From Flavobacteriaceae bacterium (lineage in GTDB: Bacteria > Bacteroidota > Bacteroidia > Flavobacteriales > Flavobacteriaceae), in the NCBI GenBank assembly GCA_030829155.1, contig JAURBD010000013.1, forward strand, positions 1 through 25,309: a stretch of 25,309 nt of DNA. The letters run 5' to 3'. Below are positions 1 to 7,141 of this stretch, in pieces (positions within the stretch are counted from its first letter, which is position 1; every line of letters starts with the position of its first letter). A program made the translations under genes and the position numbers. Below the pieces are notes generated by a model, which was not told the DNA's origin, did no database searches, and saw only the letters and a program-made list of their open reading frames with translations.

Positions 1-28
1 TCTATCTTTACCCATTAAAAATCAATTT

Positions 29-484
29 ATGGAAGAGCATTTGTCTATTTTATCTCACAATCGAGCCCTTTATTCACGCTTTTTGAATCACTTTAGTTTA
101 GAACAACTCAACACCATTCCAAAAGGGTTTAATAATAACATCATTTGGAATGTAGCACATGCTTTGGTGACCCAACAATTGATTATGTATGAGCTGTCGG
201 GAGTAACCCCGCTTGTTTCACAAGAATGGATTGATTCTTATAAAAAAGGAACCAAGCCAGAAACAGATATTTCAAAAGAGCAAGTTGACCAAATTGACAA
301 GGCATTATTTAGCTCATTAGAACAACTAGAGGAAGACTTGGGTTCTGATCTTTTTAAAAACTTTAAGCCCTATGCAACTTCTACAAAGATGGAGCTAAAG
401 TCTATCGAAACTGCTTTCCCATTTATTTTATTTCATGACGGGATTCATATTGGGTCTGTTCTAGCTTTGGCAAAATTAGTTTAG
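29..484 (+). CDS. DinB/YfiT-superfamily protein (putative metal-dependent thiol transferase or hydrolase)
   Basis: A 151-residue cytoplasmic protein with no signal peptide, the usual size for the DinB four-helix bundle. The family normally binds a divalent metal through three histidines. Candidates here are H44 (in NVAHAL) and H136 and H140 (in the FHDGIHIG motif near the C-terminus), which match the expected spacing. Family members include bacillithiol- and mycothiol-dependent transferases and DNA-damage-inducible proteins, but the substrate cannot be read from the sequence. It converges on the YpdA-like gene with a 4-base stop-codon overlap. Because YpdA proteins are linked to bacillithiol, a thiol-transferase role is tempting but inferred only from this neighbourhood. 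The ATG at 29 is the first start inside the window and precedes the conserved N-terminal helix. Confidence 0.8.
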   Translation: MEEHLSILSHNRALYSRFLNHFSLEQLNTIPKGFNNNIIWNVAHALVTQQLIMYELSGVTPLVSQEWIDSYKKGTKPETDISKEQVDQIDKALFSSLEQLEEDLGSDLFKNFKPYATSTKMELKSIETAFPFILFHDGIHIGSVLALAKLV

Positions 485-1440
485 CAATTACTAATGGAGT
501 TGATGATTTGTTTTGCATGAATTCTAGAGTTTTCAATAAACCATTTATTGGTCTTCAAACCTCCACAAACGACCCCAGCAAGATATACACCTTTCTGAGA
601 AGACTCCATTGATTCCCTGTTGTATTTTGGAGTTTTATAATCATCTGAAAGAAATTCAACTCCTAAAGACTTTAGTAACGAAAAATCAGGCTGATACCCA
701 GTCATTGCTAATACAAAATCATTGGGAATTTCGATATTTCCCTCAGGAGTTTGAACACGAACAATTTTAGATTCAATTTCAAGCATATTAGAATCAAAAT
801 AAGCAGTGATACTTCCTTCTTCTATTCTGTTTACAATATCGGGCCTTGCCCAGTACTTAACATTGGTTCCAATTTCTTTTTCACGAACAATCAAAGTTAC
901 ACTCTTAGCACCTTTTCGGTATGTTTCTAAGGCCACATCGACTGCAGAATTTGCTGCTCCCACAATCACGAGGTCCATTCCAAAGTAAGGATGAGGTTCT
1001 TTGTAGTAGTGAGTAACTTTATCGAGTTCTTCTCCAGGAATATTTAATTTATAAGGTAAATCATAAAAGCCAGTTGCTAAAACAATGTTTTTTGCATGAT
1101 AAACTCCCTTGGGAGTATAAACTTCGAAACCCTTGATTGATTTTTTAAAGCCTGTAATTTTTTCGTAAAGATTTATTTTAAGTTCCCATGCAGTAGCTAC
1201 CCTGCGGTAATATTCTAGGGCTTCAGCTCGGGTAGGTTTGGGGTTATTTGAAATAAATGGGACTTCACCTATTTCTAAACGCTCAGAAGTTGAAAAAAAG
1301 GACATATTTTGGGGATAGTGATAAATGGAGTTTACCAAAACACCTTTTTCAATTATCGAATAATCCAATCCCTTCTTTTTTGCCTCAATACCACAGGCTA
1401 GACCAATCGGACCTGCTCCAACAATAATTAAATCTTTCAT
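481..1440 (-). CDS. YpdA-like FAD/NAD(P)-binding oxidoreductase (putative bacillithiol disulfide reductase)
   Basis: A 319-residue flavoprotein of the thioredoxin-reductase-like YpdA/Bdr family. The FAD Rossmann motif GAGPIG is at residues 8-13. The family signature NSIYHYP is near 37-43, and a second dinucleotide motif (GAANSA, 161-166) fits NADPH binding. A C-terminal GDxx-like block (YLAGVVCGG) closes the FAD site. In Firmicutes YpdA reduces oxidised bacillithiol using NADPH. As I recall, the catalytic cysteine there directly follows the proline of the first glycine motif. Here that position is isoleucine (I12) and the nearest cysteine is C16, so the reductase chemistry may differ or use another cysteine. 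The ATG at 1440 is immediately upstream of the first beta strand. A TAnnTTTG box lies only 4 bases before it. Flavoprotein family is certain; bacillithiol as substrate is not. Confidence 0.82.
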   Translation of the reverse strand: MKDLIIVGAGPIGLACGIEAKKKGLDYSIIEKGVLVNSIYHYPQNMSFFSTSERLEIGEVPFISNNPKPTRAEALEYYRRVATAWELKINLYEKITGFKKSIKGFEVYTPKGVYHAKNIVLATGFYDLPYKLNIPGEELDKVTHYYKEPHPYFGMDLVIVGAANSAVDVALETYRKGAKSVTLIVREKEIGTNVKYWARPDIVNRIEEGSITAYFDSNMLEIESKIVRVQTPEGNIEIPNDFVLAMTGYQPDFSLLKSLGVEFLSDDYKTPKYNRESMESSQKGVYLAGVVCGGLKTNKWFIENSRIHAKQIINSISNC

Positions 1441-1444
1441 AAAT

Positions 1445-1452
1445 CAAATATA
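1445..1452 (-). promoter_or_regulatory. Possible -7 promoter box of the ypdA-like gene
   Basis: TATATTTG on the minus strand matches the Bacteroidota -7 consensus TAnnTTTG. It ends 4 bases before the ATG at 1440, which would give an almost leaderless transcript. I see no clear -33 TTTG at the right distance, so this could be chance in AT-rich DNA. Confidence 0.3.
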
Positions 1453-1609
1453 AAACAAACTCTATGAAACCATTTGAGATGAAATAAATTTTTATATATA
1501 ATTATTCCTTATGATTAATATCTTATTATTATTAAAATTGATATAATAAAGTAAATTCAACAATTTTCTCTGAATTTAGTTGTAAATAATAAAACAATAT
1601 AGATTTTTA

Positions 1610-2662
1610 TTATTTATTATTAAAAACTATAGAAAAAATCTCTTGCCTTATGTATAGGGCGATTAATGAACTTATAAAAAGGCATATTCCAATACCGATA
1701 CTGTGGAAGTAAACTCCCAAAAAGAATAAAATTATCCACCAAATAATAAAAATTAAAAGACCAACAGAATATTTTACGGAGTTGTGAAATACAATATCTG
1801 GAAACAAACTCAATATTTTTTGAAGTATAATTAAAGGCAACAAATTCGGAAGGCTAAAGATTTTGACCCAAAATTTAAGCAGGTTGTTTTTTTCTTCAGT
1901 CTTTTTTAAACTTTTTGATAAAATAGTAAGTGACTTTTTGAACTCTGGAAATCCAAGTTTGGTGTTATGGAGGTTTATATATTTTTTCTTTTCTAAATAA
2001 TGTTTATCATTTTCTGGAAGCCACAAGCATGATTTCATCCCAATCTCTAAAGCATCACGAAGTGAGTTTATTGCTTTAACATTGTTTTTCTGATAACGCT
2101 CTAAAAACTCATAAACTCTTATGGGTTTTCCATAAACCACGTGAACTTCTTGCCAAGGCAATTGATGATGACTGTAGTTGATTCCCACAGGAACGATATA
2201 AATTTTAGTATTTTTAGATTTCTCTTGAGCTTCTAATACTAAACGGCTACTCCCCTTGGATAGGTTTTGAAGGTAATATTCGTTGTGATGTCTTCCTTCG
2301 GAAAACATCATCATTTTTTTACCATCAGCTAACAATTCATAACATTTATCAAAAATCTGTTGGTTTTTTTTTAAGCTACTATATCCATCACGAATCCGAT
2401 AAACAGGAAGCATATTTAGGGCATCTAAAAACCATTGAAACGGTCCTCCAAACACATCGCTTCTTGTCAAAGAAGTTACTTTATATCCACAAGTTGTTCC
2501 CACTATTAAGGGATCTAGAAATGCTCCCTGATGATTTGGTGAGAAAAGAACACCGCCTGATTTGGGAATATTTTCCAAGCCATAAACTCGAAATTTTTTA
2601 AAATAAAAATGGTTGTAGTTTTTAAATACTAGAAGAATTAAATTATAAAATTTTTTTTTCAT
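1610..2662 (-). CDS. PlsC-type 1-acyl-sn-glycerol-3-phosphate acyltransferase family protein
   Basis: A 350-residue membrane-associated acyltransferase. The N-terminal half is a PlsC/LPLAT domain. The catalytic histidine-aspartate block is NHQGAFLD (H44 and D50). A glycerophosphate-binding motif equivalent to FPEG is present as FSEGRHH (120-126). The H-x5-D spacing is one residue longer than the classical H-x4-D; I recall this form in Bacteroidota homologues. The C-terminal third holds two or three strongly hydrophobic segments (about 265-285 and 297-335), so the protein probably sits in the inner membrane and acylates lysophospholipid or a related lipid acceptor. It is transcribed alone, with AT-rich gaps on both sides. 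The substrate (lysophosphatidate, ornithine lipid or other) cannot be decided from the sequence. Confidence 0.82.
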   Translation of the reverse strand: MKKKFYNLILLVFKNYNHFYFKKFRVYGLENIPKSGGVLFSPNHQGAFLDPLIVGTTCGYKVTSLTRSDVFGGPFQWFLDALNMLPVYRIRDGYSSLKKNQQIFDKCYELLADGKKMMMFSEGRHHNEYYLQNLSKGSSRLVLEAQEKSKNTKIYIVPVGINYSHHQLPWQEVHVVYGKPIRVYEFLERYQKNNVKAINSLRDALEIGMKSCLWLPENDKHYLEKKKYINLHNTKLGFPEFKKSLTILSKSLKKTEEKNNLLKFWVKIFSLPNLLPLIILQKILSLFPDIVFHNSVKYSVGLLIFIIWWIILFFLGVYFHSIGIGICLFISSLIALYIRQEIFSIVFNNK

Positions 2663-2922
2663 GGGGAACTAGCCAATTCTATTAAAATAGTCAAAATAAA
2701 TATACTCATCTAAATGATATACTTGTTCAAATAATTACCTTTTATTTCAAAAATAAAACAACAGAAATAAAATATATTATATTCAGTTTAAGATCTTTTG
2801 AAATCAATAAAATAGCAGATGTTTTTTTTTATTAAAAAGTTGGCTCTCAAAGTGATTCTTTTTGATGGAAACATTATATTTGCAAGCGAAATAAAAGACA
2901 AAAATTAACTCAATTTCAACAT
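2663..2922. other. Divergent intergenic region between plsC-like gene and atpD
   Basis: These 260 very AT-rich bases separate two divergent genes. I see no small coding sequence or RNA gene. The only clear signal is a -7 box for atpD at 2875-2882. Confidence 0.6.
2875..2882 (+). promoter_or_regulatory. Probable -7 promoter box for atpDC
   Basis: TATATTTG matches the Bacteroidota consensus TAnnTTTG exactly and lies 40 bases before the atpD ATG. This gives a plausible 5' leader of about 35 bases. A TTTG at 2861-2864 is too close to serve as a canonical -33 element, so only the -7 half is well supported. Confidence 0.5.
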
Positions 2923-4434
2923 ATGTCAGCGACTGCAGGAAAAGTTTCTCAAATCATAGGACCCGTAGTAGATGTTACCTTTTCAGGAACGGATATTAAA
3001 CTACCTAAAATTTACGATTCATTAGAAATCAAAACCAAGTCAGGGGGACTTCTTGTACTAGAGGTTCAGTCTCATGTTGGAGAAAACACCGTAAGAACAA
3101 TTTCAATGGATTCAACTGATGGATTGAGTAGAGGTGAAGAAGTTGTTGCTACAGGGAGTCCAATTCAAATGCCCATTGGAGACGATGTTTATGGGAGATT
3201 ATTTAATGTAATTGGAGATGCAATTGATGGGATTGGAGATTTGCCAAAATCTGGTGAAAACGGATTGCCAATTCACCGTCAAGCACCAGCTTTTGATGAG
3301 TTATCAACTTCTACAGAAGTTCTTTTCACAGGGATTAAAGTTATTGACCTTATTGAGCCTTATGCAAAGGGAGGTAAAATTGGTCTTTTTGGTGGAGCGG
3401 GAGTAGGTAAAACCGTTCTGATACAAGAATTAATTAATAACATCGCTAAAGGGCACGGAGGATTATCTGTTTTTGCAGGTGTAGGGGAACGTACTCGTGA
3501 GGGTAATGACCTTCTTCGTGAAATGCTCGAATCAGGAATTATCAAATACGGCGACGACTTTTTACATTCTATGGAAGAAGGAGGCTGGGATTTGAGTAAA
3601 GTAGACAAATCTGCAATGAAAGATTCAAAAGCAACTTTTGTATTTGGACAAATGAATGAGCCACCAGGAGCTCGGGCTCGAGTAGCACTATCTGGTTTAA
3701 CAATTGCTGAATATTTCCGTGATGGTGCCGGAGAGGCACAAGGGAAAGATGTACTTTTCTTTGTCGATAACATCTTCCGATTCACACAGGCAGGATCCGA
3801 GGTGTCTGCTCTTCTTGGACGTATGCCTTCGGCTGTAGGATATCAGCCAACTCTAGCTACTGAAATGGGAGCTATGCAAGAACGAATTACATCAACAAAA
3901 AGAGGATCTATTACATCGGTTCAAGCAGTATATGTACCAGCAGATGACCTTACAGATCCAGCTCCAGCGACTACGTTTGCTCACCTTGATGCAACAACTG
4001 TTTTGTCACGTAAAATAGCTGAGCTTGGAATATATCCAGCAGTGGACCCGCTGGATTCAACCTCACGAATTTTGACGGCTGAAATATTAGGAGACGATCA
4101 TTATAATTGTGCTCAACGCGTTAAAGAATTATTACAACGATACAAAGAACTTCAAGACATCATTGCTATTTTAGGAATGGAAGAGCTTTCAGAAGAAGAT
4201 AAATTGGCTGTGGGTAGAGCAAGGCGAGTTCAACGATTTTTATCTCAACCGTTCCACGTAGCAGAACAGTTTACTGGAATTCCTGGTGTTTTGGTTGATA
4301 TCAAAGAAACCATCAAAGGATTCAATATGATTATGGATGGAGAATTAGATCATCTTCCTGAAGCAGCTTTTAACTTAAAAGGAAGTATAGAAGAAGCTAT
4401 TGAAGCAGGTGAAAAAATGTTGTCTGAAGAATAA
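2923..4434 (+). CDS. atpD: F1Fo ATP synthase subunit beta
   Basis: The 503-residue catalytic beta subunit of the F1 sector, which makes ATP from ADP and phosphate on the cytoplasmic side of the inner membrane. The N-terminal beta-barrel begins at GKVSQIIGPVVDVTF. The P-loop GGAGVGKT is at 157-164, and the catalytic glutamate is in GERTREGNDL (E189). The family signature with PATTFAHLDATTVLSR follows in the last third. Between the GNDLLREM helix and the FGQMNEPPG motif there is an insertion of roughly 25 residues (about 203-238) compared with my memory of the proteobacterial subunit; this matches the form I associate with Bacteroidota. atpC follows after 3 bases. The other subunits are not nearby, as is usual in this phylum where atpDC is separate from the main operon. 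Confidence 0.98.
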   Translation: MSATAGKVSQIIGPVVDVTFSGTDIKLPKIYDSLEIKTKSGGLLVLEVQSHVGENTVRTISMDSTDGLSRGEEVVATGSPIQMPIGDDVYGRLFNVIGDAIDGIGDLPKSGENGLPIHRQAPAFDELSTSTEVLFTGIKVIDLIEPYAKGGKIGLFGGAGVGKTVLIQELINNIAKGHGGLSVFAGVGERTREGNDLLREMLESGIIKYGDDFLHSMEEGGWDLSKVDKSAMKDSKATFVFGQMNEPPGARARVALSGLTIAEYFRDGAGEAQGKDVLFFVDNIFRFTQAGSEVSALLGRMPSAVGYQPTLATEMGAMQERITSTKRGSITSVQAVYVPADDLTDPAPATTFAHLDATTVLSRKIAELGIYPAVDPLDSTSRILTAEILGDDHYNCAQRVKELLQRYKELQDIIAILGMEELSEEDKLAVGRARRVQRFLSQPFHVAEQFTGIPGVLVDIKETIKGFNMIMDGELDHLPEAAFNLKGSIEEAIEAGEKMLSEE

Positions 4435-4437
4435 TAT

Positions 4438-4716
4438 ATGTATTTAGAAATTATTTCTCCCGAGGCAACACTATATAGTGGTAATATAGATTCTTTATCT
4501 GTACCAGGAACAGATGGTTCTTTCCAGGTATTGGAAAATCATGCAGCTATTGTATCTACTTTAGTTAAAGGAAAAGTAACAATCAAGGGTACCTTTGACC
4601 CTTCAAAATCATTTGAAATGCCATTTAAAAAAATCGATTCAAATTCGATAGCCCTTGAAATTTCATCAGGAACAGTTGAGTTACAAGACAACAAATTAAT
4701 CCTTCTAGTAGATTAA
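4438..4716 (+). CDS. atpC: F1Fo ATP synthase subunit epsilon (short form)
   Basis: A 92-residue epsilon subunit of the F1 central stalk. It consists almost only of the N-terminal beta-sandwich (MYLEIISPEATLYSG, then the SVPGTDGSFQVLENHAAIVSTL core). The C-terminal two-helix arm of the roughly 135-residue proteobacterial version is missing. In other bacteria that arm inhibits ATP hydrolysis, so this enzyme probably lacks that form of control. Short epsilon subunits are normal in Bacteroidota, so this is not a truncation. The ATG lies 3 bases after the atpD stop, which indicates translational coupling. Confidence 0.95.
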   Translation: MYLEIISPEATLYSGNIDSLSVPGTDGSFQVLENHAAIVSTLVKGKVTIKGTFDPSKSFEMPFKKIDSNSIALEISSGTVELQDNKLILLVD

Positions 4717-4749
4717 TTTTTTAGCCTTCAAAAAAATCCCCAAAACCTA

Positions 4750-6585
4750 ATGATAAAACAACTAAGTTTTTCGTTTATTCTGTTGTGCTCAACTAATCTT
4801 TTTTCACAAACAGAATCTTTAGAAGTTAAAACCAATAAGCTGGATGAAATTGTACTCAACACCAATAGAATCGACTTACCTCTTTCAGAATATTCCATAA
4901 CTTTACAGATAATCAACGCTGATGAAATTCAAAAGAGTGGAGCAACAAATCTAGTTGTTTTGTTGCAACAAATATCAGGAATTGATATACGTCAAAGAGG
5001 TTTAGAAGGAATGCAAGCTGACTTGTATATTAGAGGTGGGAGTTTTGATCAGACACTACTTTTGGTTGATGGTATAAAATTAGATGATGCTCAAACAGGA
5101 CATCATACTTTGAATTTGCTTCCTCCAATAGCTTTGATCGAGCGAGTAGAAATTTTAAAAGGCCCAGCAGCAAGGATTTTTGGACAGAATGCCTTTACTG
5201 GAGCAATCAATATCGTAACCAAAACTGCAGGTACCGGAGAGAATCAGATTTCCGCCCAGTTTGGCTCCTACGACCAAAAACATTATAAAGTAACCCTTCA
5301 GAATAACTCAGACCAATTGGGATTATTGGGACATTTTTCAGGTAACTGCTCAGACGGATATAGACATAATACCGATTTCAATAACACAAATTATTTCATT
5401 AAAGGTAATCTTATTTCAGATAATTTACCCATTCAATTTTTAGGATATTTTTCGGAAAGAAAATTTGGAGCAAACGGGTTTTATGCTACTCCTTCTGCGA
5501 CTGAACAGTATGAGGAAACTCAGGGAAGCTTAGTAGCATTTTCTTCGATAATTAAGAAAGAAAAAGTCGTTTTTAAGCCCAGAATTTACTGGAGAAGAAA
5601 TCAAGATATTTATGTTTATATAAGAGATAATCCCAGTGTTTATAGAAATCTTCACATATCCAATAAAATTGGTGCATCTTTAGACTACAGTCTTTTTTCT
5701 AGTATGGGTACGACTGGTCTTGGTGTTGACTTGTCTCGGGTGAGTATCATTAGTAATAACTTGGGAGAACACAATCGAATAATTACTAATATTTTTGCTG
5801 AACACCGTTTTTTGTTTTTGAATGACAAGTTGGACATAACCCCAGGAATTGCATTCAATAATTATACTGATTTTGGAATGCGGTTTTTTCCAGGGATTGA
5901 TATAGGAATGGCCTTAAGATCTAGATTTAAAGCGTATGGAAACATTGGATCTACATACAGAATCCCAACTTATACAGATTTGTATTATAGTGATAGAACT
6001 ACATTAGGCAATGAAAACTTGAAGCCCGAAAGTGCTCTTGCCTTCGAACTGGGCTTTCGTTTTTCAGGAGTAAAATCCTCTTTATCTGCTTCATATTTTA
6101 ATCGTAATTCCAATAATTTAATTGATTATGTCAAAAACAAGGAGGAAGAATTATGGCAGGCAAATAATATTCAAAAGGTAACTACTAATGGTTTTGAGTT
6201 AGAATATAAACAGACCTATTCCCTTTTCGATTTTTCTCAAAACATTCAATTGGGTTATACCTATATTGATGATAAAGTGAAGGGTACAGCTGATTATGCT
6301 TTATCGCGTTATTCCATCAATTCATTAAAAAATCATTTTACAATACGCTCGTTCAATAAGTTGTCAAATAATTTGTCATCAAGTATAGTTGTTAAAAAAG
6401 CAGAACGATCAATCGGAGATCCATACACTGTGTTGGATATAAGTACTAAATGGATCTCAACTAATAAAAGATTTGAAGTGATTCTTCTTCTGAATAATAT
6501 TTTTAATGAAGTTTACACAGAAACTAACCTAGTTCCAATGCCAAGAGGTAATGGAAGCATAGGAATTCAGTACAACATAATTTAA
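4750..6585 (+). CDS. TonB-dependent outer-membrane receptor (BtuB/siderophore-receptor type)
   Basis: A 611-residue outer-membrane beta-barrel with an N-terminal signal peptide (residues 1-20, ending SQ). A TonB-box-like DEIVL is at 32-36. The plug domain spans about 45-160 and carries the conserved LLQQISGIDIRQRG, LLLVDGIKLDD, IERVEILKGPA and FTGAINIVTK blocks. The rest is a 22-strand-type barrel rich in alternating aromatic residues, with the usual ENLKPESALAFELGFRF motif near 420. There is no N-terminal carboxypeptidase-regulatory domain and no SusD partner, so it resembles vitamin B12 or siderophore receptors more than polysaccharide SusC proteins. The ligand is unknown. It starts 33 bases after atpC in the same direction and could be co-transcribed. 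Its stop overlaps the convergent recX stop by 4 bases. Confidence 0.88.
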   Translation: MIKQLSFSFILLCSTNLFSQTESLEVKTNKLDEIVLNTNRIDLPLSEYSITLQIINADEIQKSGATNLVVLLQQISGIDIRQRGLEGMQADLYIRGGSFDQTLLLVDGIKLDDAQTGHHTLNLLPPIALIERVEILKGPAARIFGQNAFTGAINIVTKTAGTGENQISAQFGSYDQKHYKVTLQNNSDQLGLLGHFSGNCSDGYRHNTDFNNTNYFIKGNLISDNLPIQFLGYFSERKFGANGFYATPSATEQYEETQGSLVAFSSIIKKEKVVFKPRIYWRRNQDIYVYIRDNPSVYRNLHISNKIGASLDYSLFSSMGTTGLGVDLSRVSIISNNLGEHNRIITNIFAEHRFLFLNDKLDITPGIAFNNYTDFGMRFFPGIDIGMALRSRFKAYGNIGSTYRIPTYTDLYYSDRTTLGNENLKPESALAFELGFRFSGVKSSLSASYFNRNSNNLIDYVKNKEEELWQANNIQKVTTNGFELEYKQTYSLFDFSQNIQLGYTYIDDKVKGTADYALSRYSINSLKNHFTIRSFNKLSNNLSSSIVVKKAERSIGDPYTVLDISTKWISTNKRFEVILLLNNIFNEVYTETNLVPMPRGNGSIGIQYNII

Positions 6586-7064
6586 GAATATTCTCTTTTT
6601 TTTTGATTGATTGCTTCAAAAATGAGTTCGTTTTCCCATCCTCTATATTGAAGACGATCTACAACTTTTTTTTGACATAAAAAGAGATCTTTTTGTTTAT
6701 ATTGAACCCAAAATTTATTGAAGAGTTCATCGAAAGTTTTTAGGTATTCTTCATAAGGAATTTCCTCCATTGCTTTTTTGATGTTCCAAGGGCTTATTTG
6801 GCGTAATTTTAGTTGGCTTTGAATTCGAATTTTACCCCATTTCTTATGTCTAAATTTACCCCTAACATACGCTTGAGCAAAACGAGTTTCATTCAAGTAA
6901 TTATTAGTAATTAATTCACTTATAATTTGGTCAATTGCTACGGGAATCATGTTCAATGATTTTAATTTTTGAACTACCTCTTGATGGGAACGTTCTTGAT
7001 AGGCACAATAGCGTTCCAGTTTTTTTTGAGCTTCTTGAACTGTAAAAGAAGTTTGTTTTTGCAT
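6582..7064 (-). CDS. recX: RecX family regulatory protein
   Basis: A RecX-type protein of 160 residues from the start chosen here, made of three-helix repeats. Family features include the N-terminal block with AQKKLERYCAYQERSHQEV, the middle block with LNETRFAQAYVRGKFRHKKWGKIRI, and a C-terminal repeat ending YRGWENELIFEAINQ. RecX binds RecA filaments and restrains recombinase activity. An upstream in-frame ATG at 7085 would add seven residues (MNGVFLN). I prefer 7064 because homology begins there and because a TATTTTTG box (7068-7075) lies within the extension, but the longer form is not excluded. The gene lies downstream of the RNase E/G terminator, so it probably has its own promoter. It overlaps the convergent TonB receptor stop by 4 bases. 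Confidence 0.85.
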   Translation of the reverse strand: MQKQTSFTVQEAQKKLERYCAYQERSHQEVVQKLKSLNMIPVAIDQIISELITNNYLNETRFAQAYVRGKFRHKKWGKIRIQSQLKLRQISPWNIKKAMEEIPYEEYLKTFDELFNKFWVQYKQKDLFLCQKKVVDRLQYRGWENELIFEAINQKKREYS

Positions 7065-7067
7065 ATT

Positions 7068-7075
7068 CAAAAATA
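7068..7075 (-). promoter_or_regulatory. Possible -7 promoter box of recX
   Basis: TATTTTTG on the minus strand fits TAnnTTTG and ends 3 bases before the ATG at 7064, downstream of the terminator at 7105-7135. If real, recX mRNA would be nearly leaderless. No convincing -33 element is visible. Confidence 0.3.
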
Positions 7076-7104
7076 CACCATTCATTATGATTATTGACTA
7101 TAAA

Positions 7105-7135
7105 AAAAGCGGTACTCTTTTGGAGTACCGCTTTT
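7105..7135 (-). terminator. Rho-independent terminator of the RNase E/G gene
   Basis: A perfect 13-bp inverted repeat (AAAAGCGGTACTC and its complement) with a 5-base loop lies just after the RNase E/G stop at 7142. On the minus strand it is followed by a run of T (complement of 7102-7108). The stem is much more GC-rich than its surroundings. The plus-strand reading also ends in TTTT, so it may act weakly in both directions. Confidence 0.9.
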
Positions 7136-7141
7136 AAAGTT

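Noticed and set aside
806..988. Plus-strand open frame opposite the ypdA-like gene
   Set aside because: It lies wholly inside a well-supported flavoprotein gene, has no recognisable features and is a by-product of codon use on the opposite strand.
1441..1609. AT-rich gap between the plsC-like and ypdA-like genes, checked for a small gene or terminator
   Set aside because: No open frame with a plausible start or family resemblance and no strong stem; only low-complexity A/T sequence.
3360..3785. 141-codon minus-strand open frame inside atpD
   Set aside because: atpD is certain in the other strand. The peptide is serine- and proline-rich with no family resemblance, so it is a shadow.
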